A DNA stretch of 5,537 bases from DAOTXK01 sp034435395 (GTDB taxonomy: Bacteria > Chloroflexota > Anaerolineae > Aggregatilineales > Ch27): assembly GCA_034435395.1 (NCBI GenBank), contig DAOTXK010000006.1, positions 1-5,537 of the forward strand, written 5' to 3'. The notes beneath the pieces were generated by a model. That model did no database searches. It saw only the letters and a program-made list of their open reading frames with translations, and had not been told where the DNA came from. Numbering within the stretch: the stretch's first letter is position 1; every line of letters begins with the position of its first letter. Below are positions 1 to 5,062 of this stretch, piece after piece. Both the position numbers and the translations under genes were made by a program.

Positions 1-87
1 TGGGCGTCCTGTACTCGGTTTTTGGGGAGGCAGCAAGTCTTTCAGCCGCTCCCACTGTTCATCCGTTAGTTCGTGTCGTCTGCTCAT
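1..87 (-). CDS. IS5-family transposase, N-terminal fragment cut by the window edge
   Basis: The ATG at 87-85 opens 29 codons that stay open to the window edge. The peptide begins MSRRHELTDEQWERLKDLLP and continues PQKPSTGRP. This is the hallmark N-terminus of IS5/IS1182-like transposases (the DUF4096 helix-turn-helix region, with its LTDxQWxxLxxLLP and TGRP motifs). The DDE catalytic domain lies beyond position 1 and cannot be assessed, so I cannot say whether the element is intact. There is no clear Shine-Dalgarno sequence before the ATG. A TATACT box lies only 6 nt upstream, so the transcript may be nearly leaderless. Family assignment is firm; subgroup is unknown. Confidence 0.82.
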   Translation of the reverse strand, partial: MSRRHELTDEQWERLKDLLPPQKPSTGRP

Positions 88-91
88 GCTT

Positions 92-107
92 CGAGTATAC
101 CTACTCG
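92..107. repeat. Short inverted repeat before the transposase start
   Basis: Arms CGAGTA (92-97) and TACTCG (102-107) are perfect inverted repeats separated by 4 bp, and they overlap the putative -10 box of the transposase. The repeat could be a binding site that limits transposase expression or part of a sub-terminal repeat. Function is inferred only from position. Confidence 0.35.
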
Positions 108-122
108 TTACATGAGTTTGCA
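94..122 (-). promoter_or_regulatory. Possible promoter of the IS transposase
   Basis: On the minus strand a TATACT -10 box (94-99) lies 17 bp from a weak TGCAAA -35 box (117-122). Transcription would begin almost at the ATG of the transposase. The -10 match is good and the -35 match is poor. Confidence 0.35.
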
Positions 123-130
123 TACACACC

Positions 131-709
131 CTAGTCGCTCTCCGGCAGCGGGGTTTGCTGGCGCAGACCTTGGCCGAACTGGATCAGATCGTGGATATCG
201 GGATCGTCGCCGGCGTGCTGGCTGTAGTAGGTGTACCGGATGATGCCGTCGCGGTCGACGAGGAACGTGCCCGGCAGCATCTTAACGTCGCCGGTGGCCT
301 GGCCCTGGCGATGCCCGGCGGAGAGGGCGCGGGCGGTGGCCTTCACCATGCCCAGGGAGGTCAGGCTTCTGAGGGGCACCTGGCGGAGGCCGTAGGTCGC
401 GTGAGAGTCGGTCGTCTCGTCCGTCAGGCAGATCACCCCAGGGGCCAGCCTGCCGCAATAGCGCTGAGCGTGCTCCGGTTGCCCGATGCCCACGGCGACG
501 ACCTGTAGGCCAGCCTGTTGGAAATCCTTTTGGTGTAACCCCAACTGGGTCAGCCATTCCCGGCAGAAGATTCAACCGAAGTGGCGCAGAAAGGTGAGCA
601 CGGTGGGACCGCCCGGCCAAAAACTGCTCAGCGCGGTCATGCGACCATGTTCGTCCAGCAGAGTCAGTTCCGGCGCAGGATCGCCGGGCTGCAATCGAGA
701 GCCATCCAT
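131..709 (-). CDS. Peroxiredoxin-like SelL-related redoxin, probable selenoprotein (UxxC, in-frame TGA 572-574)
   Basis: The frame runs from ATG 709 to TAG 131, 192 residues if TGA codon 46 (574-572) is read as selenocysteine. Residues 1-45 start MDGSRLQPGDPAPELTLLDE and lead to the strand VLTFLRHFG. Then come U46-I-F-C49-R-E-W, where relatives have a CxxC redox motif (FLRHFGCxFCRE). Downstream, the patterns VVAVGIG, LTDE, LPGTFLVDRDGIIRY and HAGDDPDI fit the AhpC/TSA_2 (peroxiredoxin-like 2, SelU/SelL-related) thioredoxin-fold family at near full length. Such proteins are thought to act as cytosolic thiol or selenol redox enzymes; the substrate is unknown. The ATG is chosen for its AGGAG 8 nt upstream, the promoter at 800-828, and an in-frame stop at 734-736. 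A hairpin at 531-556 fits a bacterial SECIS. Other cysteines are C85 and C94. Alternatives are a recent nonsense mutation or a sequencing error at a Cys codon. Family is confident; Sec decoding is likely but depends on selA, selB, selC and selD elsewhere in the genome. Confidence 0.83.
531..556 (-). promoter_or_regulatory. Candidate bacterial SECIS element for Sec insertion at TGA 572-574
   Basis: In the mRNA an upper stem UGACCC/GGGUUA (547-552 with 536-541; five Watson-Crick pairs and one G-U) closes a 5-nt loop AGUUG (542-546). Below a small asymmetric internal loop (C against CA), UGG (554-556) pairs with CCA (531-533). The apical loop starts 26 nt after the UGA and carries G at its second position. 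This agrees with the published bacterial SECIS pattern: a G among the first two loop bases, and a loop about 16-37 nt past the UGA. SelB would bind here. Pairing was worked out by eye, not by folding software. Confidence 0.68.
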
Positions 710-717
710 CGCGGAAA

Positions 718-722
718 CTCCT
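718..722 (-). promoter_or_regulatory. Ribosome binding site fixing the start of the redoxin gene
   Basis: AGGAG on the minus strand lies 8 nt before ATG 709. It supports this upstream start rather than the TTG at 544, which lies after the in-frame TGA. Confidence 0.75.
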
Positions 723-744
723 GGTGAGGTCCGTCAAAGCCAGT

Positions 745-782
745 GCCGGTCATCGGTCCGGCGCGCAGCGACCGCCGCGCTG
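745..782 (-). other. Two short hairpins in the redoxin mRNA leader
   Basis: Reading down the transcript, CAGCG/CGCTG (arms 778-782 and 766-770, 7-nt loop) is followed by GCCGG/CCGGC (arms 758-762 and 745-749, 8-nt loop). Both lie in the roughly 84-nt leader between the predicted start of transcription near 793 and the Shine-Dalgarno sequence. They may only reflect high G+C. No known riboswitch class is recognised. Confidence 0.3.
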
Positions 783-799
783 AGCGAATGCTCGCCTGT

Positions 800-828
800 A
801 TTGTAGCTGATATGTCCATGTTTTGCAA
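800..828 (-). promoter_or_regulatory. Sigma70-type promoter of the redoxin gene
   Basis: A -35 box TTGCAA (823-828) and a -10 box TACAAT (800-805) are separated by exactly 17 bp in a locally A+T-rich patch. Transcription would start near 793. The promoter lies between the tRNA terminator and the redoxin gene, so the redoxin is probably transcribed on its own. Confidence 0.75.
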
Positions 829-902
829 CGGTTTTGTATGGTTTTTAGCCGGTTACCCAGCATCAGGTGGATGCCTGGAAGAGCGGGGAGTCTGAGGGCA
901 AC

Positions 903-935
903 AAAAAAAGCCACCCTGTCGATGGTGAGGATGGC
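903..935 (-). terminator. Intrinsic terminator after tRNA-Glu
   Basis: On the minus strand GCCATCC (929-935) pairs with GGGTGGC (910-916) in a 7-bp stem with one G-T wobble and a 12-nt loop, followed at once by seven T residues (903-909). It starts about 6 nt past the tRNA 3' end and separates the tRNA unit from the redoxin unit. Confidence 0.85.
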
Positions 936-941
936 GCTCAG

Positions 942-1014
942 TGCCCCCATGGAGATTCGAACTCCAGTCTTGGCCTTGAAAGGGCCACGTCCTGGTCCTC
1001 TAGACGATGGGGGC
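942..1014 (-). tRNA. tRNA-Glu (anticodon TTC)
   Basis: The 73-nt cloverleaf is complete. The acceptor stem is GCCCCCA/TGGGGGC (1008-1014 with 943-949) with discriminator A at 942. The D arm contains GTCTAGAGGACCAGGAC. The anticodon stem TGGCC/GGCCA encloses loop CTTTCAA, with anticodon TTC at 978-980. The T arm is TGGAG-TTCGAAT-CTCCA. The D-arm sequence closely resembles bacterial tRNA-Glu. The 3' CCA is not encoded (the next bases are CTG), so it must be added by the CCA-adding enzyme. The gene has its own promoter and terminator. Confidence 0.96.
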
Positions 1015-1037
1015 CAACCATTGCCGTAGCGGGCGTT

Positions 1038-1066
1038 AGTGTACCATGCCGCCGGACGGCGGTCAA
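1038..1066 (-). promoter_or_regulatory. Sigma70-type promoter of tRNA-Glu
   Basis: A -35 box TTGACC (1061-1066) and a -10 box TACACT (1038-1043) are separated by 17 bp. The expected start near 1031 lies about 17 nt upstream of the mature tRNA 5' end, a normal precursor leader. It sits just past the stop codon of the regulator gene that ends at 1107. Confidence 0.8.
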
Positions 1067-1106
1067 GGCTCCCTCCAGAGCGCGGGTATGGCGCGCAGCG
1101 CGTTGA

Positions 1107-1931
1107 TCATACCTCGGTGTGCGTCTTGCCGATGTGAACGCGGCAGATCATCTCCAGCAATGGATGTCGCCTGCCTTCATGAACCAGATACCCACGCTGG
1201 CGATCGTCGTCGGGGTAGTGCCGTTCCCGCTCGGCGTTAAACGCCTGCGTGAGACGTTTGATGAAGGCCCCCACACCCTCCACGGGGTGGATCGCCACCA
1301 ACTGGCGATTTTCGACGAAGCCAGCAAACCCGCCCGGCGTCTGAAACGGCCTGAGTTCCCGCATGATCAACCGTCCCAGGGCGTGCTGCACCCGGTCCAG
1401 CGCCGCCTGGCCATATAACGCCTGATAGGGGGCGCTGTGGTGCAGGACAAGCTCGATAATGGCGAGGTCGGGGTCGGACCGCGCCAGGGACAGATACTGG
1501 CGGGTGGCTGCCGGGCCGGGCAGGCCGGTCGGCGCATCAACCAGGCCGCTCTGCTCGACCCGATTGATGCTGTTGCGCACCCGCAGCAGCAGTTCCTCGG
1601 GGTCAAACGGTTTGGCGATGAAGTCGTCGGCTCCCATCGCCCAGGCGGTCAGTCGTTCATGCCGGCTGGAACGGCGGGTGAGAAAGATGATGGGGATGTG
1701 GGCGGTGCAGGGAGTCCGTCGCAGGCGCAAACACACGTCAATACCGTCGGTGTCGGGCAGGATGGTGTCCAGCAGAATCAGGTGAGGCATGCGCTGCCAG
1801 ATGAGGTGCAGGGCAGTAGCGCCATCAGCCGCATGCAGGAAGTCGTAGCCGCGCGGCTGAAAGAAAAACTGGAGCATCTCAGCGACATCGGCCTCATCTT
1901 CAACCAGCAAAATACGTCGGGGCGGGTTCAT
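1107..1931 (-). CDS. Response regulator: receiver plus degenerate GGDEF domain
   Basis: The product is 274 residues. Residues 5-125 form a receiver with the acidic pair E11/D12, phospho-acceptor D55 (LILLD), T85 and K107 (AKPF), all intact, so it should accept phosphate. Residues 130-270 keep the outline of a diguanylate cyclase domain. The opening DxLTGLPNR motif is recognisable as DAPTGLPGP (132-140). A core strand has GFAGFVENRQLVAI where active relatives read F-x-G-H-x-GGDDF, so the GG(D/E)EF loop is replaced by ENRQL (207-211). A late DDDRQRGY segment (241-248) matches the conserved DRxRGY stretch. It should not make c-di-GMP and may act as a nucleotide sensor or protein-binding module. 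The start is ATG 1931, with only a weak AGG 10 nt before it. It is the last gene of the signalling block, 102 bp after the kinase gene, and may be partly independently transcribed. Confidence 0.88.
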   Translation of the reverse strand: MNPPRRILLVEDEADVAEMLQFFFQPRGYDFLHAADGATALHLIWQRMPHLILLDTILPDTDGIDVCLRLRRTPCTAHIPIIFLTRRSSRHERLTAWAMGADDFIAKPFDPEELLLRVRNSINRVEQSGLVDAPTGLPGPAATRQYLSLARSDPDLAIIELVLHHSAPYQALYGQAALDRVQHALGRLIMRELRPFQTPGGFAGFVENRQLVAIHPVEGVGAFIKRLTQAFNAERERHYPDDDRQRGYLVHEGRRHPLLEMICRVHIGKTHTEV

Positions 1932-1975
1932 ATGCTTTTCGCCTGGTCGGTCAACGCGCTGCCCTGCTCAGCGGC

Positions 1976-1991
1976 ATCGAGTGATCGAGTG
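1976..1991. repeat. Perfect tandem duplication of an 8-mer
   Basis: ATCGAGTG occurs twice back to back (1976-1983 and 1984-1991) in the intergenic gap before the receiver-GGDEF gene. On the minus strand its edge overlaps a TACACT -10-like box (1988-1993) that lacks a convincing -35 box. It could be an operator or a chance slippage product. Confidence 0.5.
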
Positions 1992-2008
1992 TAACCTGTT
2001 TCGGCGCT

Positions 2009-2032
2009 GTCGCCACGCGTGCCAGAGGCGAC
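2009..2032 (-). other. Stem-loop just after the kinase stop codon
   Basis: GTCGCC (2009-2014) and GGCGAC (2027-2032) form a perfect 6-bp stem with a 12-nt loop, starting one base past the TGA at 2034-2036. No T-run follows, so it is not a classical intrinsic terminator. It may protect the mRNA 3' end or attenuate read-through into the next gene. Confidence 0.4.
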
Positions 2033-2033
2033 C

Positions 2034-3185
2034 TCATGGTGCAGGTTGCTGGGCCAGGGGCAGGCGGAGACAGAAGGTTGTGGTGTTGTCGGCGGGATTG
2101 CTGGAGGCGGTCAGATCGCCGTTCATCTGTCGGGCGGCGGCGCGGGCGAAGGGGAGGCCCATGGCCACACTGGTGCGCCCGCCCTGCTCCCGCGCCTCCC
2201 ACTGCACCGCCCGATGGAAGATGGCTTCCTGGTGGGCGGGCAGAATGGGACGCCCGTGGTCGGTGAGGGCCAGAACGATGTGCTCTTTTTGCCGGTGCAG
2301 TGTGGCGACCACCGGATCGCCGGCGCGAGAGAACTTGAGCGTGTTGTCGAGCAAGGCGTTGATAAGGCGCTGCACCAGGGCGCGGTCACCGCTGGCCGGC
2401 GGCAGCCCGTCTGGTGCCTGGATGGTCACGCTGATTCCTTTGGTTTCCATGGCAGGGGTGTTCTGTTCCAGAACCTCGCGGATCAGCGCGGCCATATCGA
2501 GCGCCTCCAGGACCAGCGGGAAGGCATCCGCTTCCAGCTTGGCCAGGTCGATCATGTCGTTGATCAGGAAAAGCAGCCGGTGGGAGGCCAGCAAAGCGTT
2601 ATCGACCAGCCGTTGTTCACGCTCAGCGTCCAGGTGGCCCGCCTCAACCTGGTCCTGAATCAACTCGCGCAGCAGTTCCAGGCTGCTGGTGATGATGCCC
2701 ACCGGGCTTTTTAAGTCATGGCTCAGCAGATCGGCATTGCCCAGGATGTCCGCCGGATTAGCGCCCAGGACCAGATCGGGGGTGAAGGCGAGAAAGTCCT
2801 CCAGGCTCGGCTGGCGGGATTGCCCGGCCCGCATGGTGCGCAGGCGGGTGCGCACTTCCACCCAGTCCAGCGGCAGGGACAGGAACTCGTCCACGCCCGC
2901 CGCCAGCGCTGCCCGCCGCTGCTCGCTGCTCCCGGCGGTAACGAGCAGCCTGACGGCCACGGTGGAGGGATCGGTGCGCAACCACTGGCAGAGCGTCAGA
3001 TCGGCTGGCGACTGGATGGCGATGTCGAGGATGACGGCGACGGGTGGGTCCTGCCGCGCCTGCTGGAGCGCTGTTTCCGTATCGGGGACGATCCATAGCG
3101 AGTAGCCATCCTCGCGCAGGGCGGCTCGTAAGGGCAACAGGTCTTCAGCGTCTTGGGAGGTCACCAGCAGCACGTTTCCCGTCAC
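2034..3185 (-). CDS. Receiver-like domain fused to a histidine kinase
   Basis: The product is 383 residues with no signal peptide or membrane segment, so it is cytosolic. Residues 1-120 have the receiver fold with D54 (VILD) and T83, but the acidic pair is replaced by S10/Q11 and the conserved Lys by L104 (FLSLP). This is probably a pseudo-receiver. Residues 150-225 are a dimerisation/phospho-acceptor domain with H156 in LLSHDLKSP. Residues 228-378 are an ATP-binding domain: N box NALLDN (276-281), G1 box altered to DHGRP (309-313), F323, and a G2 region at AMGLPF (341-346). The start is GTG 3185, which overlaps the cyclase stop codon as GTGA and so implies translational coupling. It is a plausible phosphate donor for the neighbouring receivers. 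The altered G1 box leaves its kinase strength open, and it might work mainly as a phosphatase or scaffold. Confidence 0.9.
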   Translation of the reverse strand: MTGNVLLVTSQDAEDLLPLRAALREDGYSLWIVPDTETALQQARQDPPVAVILDIAIQSPADLTLCQWLRTDPSTVAVRLLVTAGSSEQRRAALAAGVDEFLSLPLDWVEVRTRLRTMRAGQSRQPSLEDFLAFTPDLVLGANPADILGNADLLSHDLKSPVGIITSSLELLRELIQDQVEAGHLDAEREQRLVDNALLASHRLLFLINDMIDLAKLEADAFPLVLEALDMAALIREVLEQNTPAMETKGISVTIQAPDGLPPASGDRALVQRLINALLDNTLKFSRAGDPVVATLHRQKEHIVLALTDHGRPILPAHQEAIFHRAVQWEAREQGGRTSVAMGLPFARAAARQMNGDLTASSNPADNTTTFCLRLPLAQQPAP

Positions 3186-4222
3186 GGGCGCAGCTCCATA
3201 ATCTGGTAAACCACGACTTCCGTCTCCCGCCCCCGGATCATCTGGAGACCCAGGCAGGCAGCGGTGACGAACGGCTCGACCTGTTCGAAGGTGGACTCGC
3301 TGACCAGAATCTGGCCGTCTTTGCTCATATCCTGCAGGCGGCTGGCCAGGTTCACTGCGTCGCCAATGGCGGTGTAGTCCATCAGTTCGGCGGTGCCGAC
3401 GTTGCCCACCAGGGCCGCGCCGGTGTGGATGCCGAAGTTGATCTTCAGGCGGAAGACCGGCTCGAATTGCTGGTGGAACACTGGCAGGGCGCGCTGGATG
3501 TTGACGGCGGCGCGGACGGCGTGCAGGGCGTGATGAGCCTGGGGGAGTGGGGCGTTATAGAGCGCCATGACGCCATCTCCGACGAATTTATCGATGGTGC
3601 CCTGTTCTTGCAGGATGTGGTGGACGATCAGGCTGTGATAACGATTGAGGACCTCCAACAGGCGCTCTGGCGCGGCGTGCTCGGCCACGGCGGAAAAGCC
3701 TTCCAGGTCGGCGAACAGGATGGTGATTTCCTTTGATTGCCCGCCCAGCCTGGCCAGTTCGGGATTCTCCAGCAATTGCTCCACCACGCTGGCCGGCACG
3801 AACCGCTCGAAAGTCCGGCGGATCTGTTCCTGGGTGGCGCGCAGCTGGTCGGCTTGCGACTTGCTGCGGAGCCGGGCGTCGATCCGGGCGATCAGTTCGC
3901 GCGGGCTGAAGGGTTTGGTCAGGTAGTCATCAGCGCCCAGACCCAGCCCTTTTACCCGGTCATCAATATCGGTCAGGGCGGTGAGCATCAGGATGGGAAT
4001 CTGGGCGGTGTGAGGGTTTTCTCGCAGGCGGCTACAGACCTCAAAGCCGCTCATGCCCGGCATGTTGATGTCCAGAATGATCAGGTCGGGCAGCAGTTCC
4101 AGCGACTGGCTCAGCGCTTCCGGGCCATCCCGGGCCAGGATGGGGAGATGTCCCAGCCCTTTCAGGATGTCTTCGACCAGTTGGCGGGTGTCGGCATTGT
4201 CTTCCGCGACCAGAACTCTCAC
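3182..4222 (-). CDS. Response regulator with class III adenylate cyclase output
   Basis: The product is 346 residues and cytosolic. Residues 1-118 are a canonical receiver: E7/D8, phospho-acceptor D51 (LIILD), T81 and K103 (LTKPF). A helical linker (about 120-150) with a RRTFERFVPxxVVEQLL stretch, typical before bacterial cyclase domains, leads to the catalytic domain (about 163-345). Metal-binding aspartates are D172 (FADLEGFS) and D216 (KFVGDGVMA). Base recognition would use K212 and T284 (MDYTAIGD), the Lys/Thr pair seen in cyanobacterial CyaC-type adenylate cyclases. Transition-state residues N291 and R295 (VNLASRL) are present. It should convert ATP to cAMP as a homodimer when phosphorylated. 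The start is GTG 4222, with GGAG 9 nt before it. It lies 18 bp after the stand-alone receiver and overlaps the kinase gene by 4 bp. All catalytic residues I can check are intact. Confidence 0.94.
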   Translation of the reverse strand: MRVLVAEDNADTRQLVEDILKGLGHLPILARDGPEALSQSLELLPDLIILDINMPGMSGFEVCSRLRENPHTAQIPILMLTALTDIDDRVKGLGLGADDYLTKPFSPRELIARIDARLRSKSQADQLRATQEQIRRTFERFVPASVVEQLLENPELARLGGQSKEITILFADLEGFSAVAEHAAPERLLEVLNRYHSLIVHHILQEQGTIDKFVGDGVMALYNAPLPQAHHALHAVRAAVNIQRALPVFHQQFEPVFRLKINFGIHTGAALVGNVGTAELMDYTAIGDAVNLASRLQDMSKDGQILVSESTFEQVEPFVTAACLGLQMIRGRETEVVVYQIMELRP

Positions 4223-4240
4223 GGCTGGTTGCTCCGGGGG

Positions 4241-4609
4241 CTAACCCAGGAAGTGGGACAGTTTGGTTTGCAGTTCGCGCAGGTCGATGGGTTTGGAGAT
4301 GTAATCATCACACCCGGCTTCCAGCGCCTTCTCCCGATCACCGATCATGGCGTGCGCCGTGAGGGCGATGACGGGGATGTAGGCCAGGGCGGCGTTGGCT
4401 TTGATGTGGCGGGTGGCCGTCCAGCCATCCATTTGGGGCAGGGAGAGGTCCATCAGGATCAGGTCGGGGCGCTCCTCGGTCGCTTTGGCCACCCCCTGTT
4501 CGCCGTCGGTGGCCTCGATCACAGTATATTCCAGCGCGGTCAGGATGTCGGTGAGCAGGGTGCGGTTGTCTGGATTGTCTTCCACTATCAGGATGCGTGG
4601 ACCACTCAT
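4241..4609 (-). CDS. Stand-alone CheY/DivK-like receiver protein
   Basis: The 122 residues form one receiver domain and nothing else. E10/D11 form the acidic pocket, D54 (LILMD) accepts phosphate, T84 (ALTA) and K106 (ISKPI) complete the switch, and A85-H86-A87 follows T84 as in DivK-like and hybrid-kinase receivers. It probably shuttles phosphate between kinases or binds a partner directly, since it has no output domain. The start is ATG 4609. AAGGAG (4623-4628) is a strong Shine-Dalgarno sequence but lies 13 nt away, rather far. It is the first gene of the operon with the cyclase and kinase, preceded by a long leader. Confidence 0.93.
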   Translation of the reverse strand: MSGPRILIVEDNPDNRTLLTDILTALEYTVIEATDGEQGVAKATEERPDLILMDLSLPQMDGWTATRHIKANAALAYIPVIALTAHAMIGDREKALEAGCDDYISKPIDLRELQTKLSHFLG

Positions 4610-4757
4610 GGCGGTTGAGCGACTCCTTAAATTTCAGCCAGTCACAAATCCCGGACGAAGCCCCTTTGGAAAGCGCCAGAAGACGTTCCCCCTACTGACG
4701 GTGTTCAGGCGCAGCATCAGCCGCGACCGACTCGACTGGAGCGCGGGTGGGACGCGG

Positions 4758-4832
4758 TCACGGGATCATCGCGGCAGGGTCACGCTGCGCAGGGCCGATA
4801 CTGACGATGGTGATGGGTGACAACAGGTTCAT
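4758..4832 (-). CDS. Possible 24-residue leader peptide or small protein
   Basis: ATG 4832 is preceded by GGAG (4839-4842) at 6-nt spacing and encodes MNLLSPITIVSIGPAQRDPA followed by AMIP and a TGA stop. It lies just downstream of the putative -10 box at 4885-4890 and upstream of the receiver-cyclase-kinase operon, the position of a leader peptide. The sequence shows no family resemblance and no attenuator-like run of one amino acid. Without conservation data it may be chance. Confidence 0.3.
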   Translation of the reverse strand: MNLLSPITIVSIGPAQRDPAAMIP

Positions 4833-4884
4833 GAATGACTCCGGCGGCTGGCGCGGTTTATTATGCCTGGGCGGGCGGCTCTTA

Positions 4885-4913
4885 ATTGTAGCCCCGGATA
4901 GGCAAACGTGGTA
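4885..4913 (-). promoter_or_regulatory. Possible promoter of the receiver-cyclase-kinase operon
   Basis: A TACAAT -10 box (4885-4890) stands in a small A+T-rich patch within G+C-rich DNA. The -35 region is weak: the best candidate is CTACCA, about 18 bp upstream, with three of six consensus matches. An activator may be needed. Confidence 0.38.
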
Positions 4914-5034
4914 GTTAGTCATCCCTTGCCCGGGAACGGCTGGCGGGACATGGACGCCCGGCACCGCCGCCCCTCTCTCACCTGGCCGGGGAGCGCCCTG
5001 CCCACGAACCGATCGCGCCGTCATCAGGGTTATC

Positions 5035-5053
5035 CCTGGCCGCTTCCGCCAGG
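5035..5053 (-). terminator. Stem-loop after the hybrid kinase gene, possible terminator
   Basis: CCTGGC (5048-5053) and GCCAGG (5035-5040) form a perfect 6-bp stem with a 7-nt loop, starting about 10 nt past the TGA at 5063-5065. No T-run follows, so it is either a weak or factor-dependent terminator or just an mRNA-end hairpin. Confidence 0.4.
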
Positions 5054-5062
5054 CCGGGGTGT

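Larger units (their letters stand above)
1..130 (-). mobile_element. End of an IS5-family insertion sequence (partial)
   Basis: The stretch holds the 5' start of a transposase gene and its short upstream region, and it is visibly richer in A+T than the genes next to it. Read inwards from position 130 the end begins GGGTGTGTATGCAAAC. It directly abuts CTAG at 131-134, a sequence of the short TA-centred kind often duplicated by IS5-family elements. The other end lies outside the window, so neither the terminal inverted repeat nor the target duplication can be confirmed. The edge at 130/131 is an inference. Confidence 0.6.
4610..5062 (-). other. Gene-poor gap and probable long operon leader (453 bp)
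   Basis: There is no convincing full gene on either strand between the hybrid kinase stop codon and the stand-alone receiver. The gap holds a stem-loop near its upstream end (5035-5053), a good -10 box (4885-4890), a 24-codon ORF with a Shine-Dalgarno sequence (4758-4832), and the ribosome binding site of the receiver gene (4623-4628). If transcription starts near 4878, the leader before the receiver gene is about 270 nt, long enough for regulation. I recognise no riboswitch consensus in it. Confidence 0.5.

Noticed and set aside
572..574. TGA read as a simple nonsense mutation (pseudogene)
   Set aside because: It is not excluded, but it is the less likely reading. The TGA replaces exactly the redox Cys codon, no other lesion occurs in 193 codons, and a SECIS-like hairpin follows at the proper distance.
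282..737. Minus-strand ORF of 151 codons starting at 737, overlapping the redoxin gene
   Set aside because: It lies in another frame of the redoxin gene, is rich in Arg/Pro/Gly as expected for an out-of-frame reading of G+C-rich DNA, and shows no family motif.
760..1100. An 11-bp sequence GGCGCGCAGCG found at 760-770 and 1090-1100
   Set aside because: It is short, wholly G+C-rich, and in unrelated positions (a leader and a gene's 3' flank), so a chance match is likely.
1437..1994. Long plus-strand ORFs opposite the regulator genes (for example 1437-1994, 2019-2714, 3044-3736, 3737-4618)
   Set aside because: They are antisense shadows of well-supported receiver, kinase and cyclase genes. Their products are Gly/Gln/Val/Asp-rich without domains.
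4610..5062. Possible riboswitch (c-di-GMP or similar) in the leader of the cyclase operon
   Set aside because: I could not find the conserved core bases of any riboswitch class I know. Only ordinary short stems are present.
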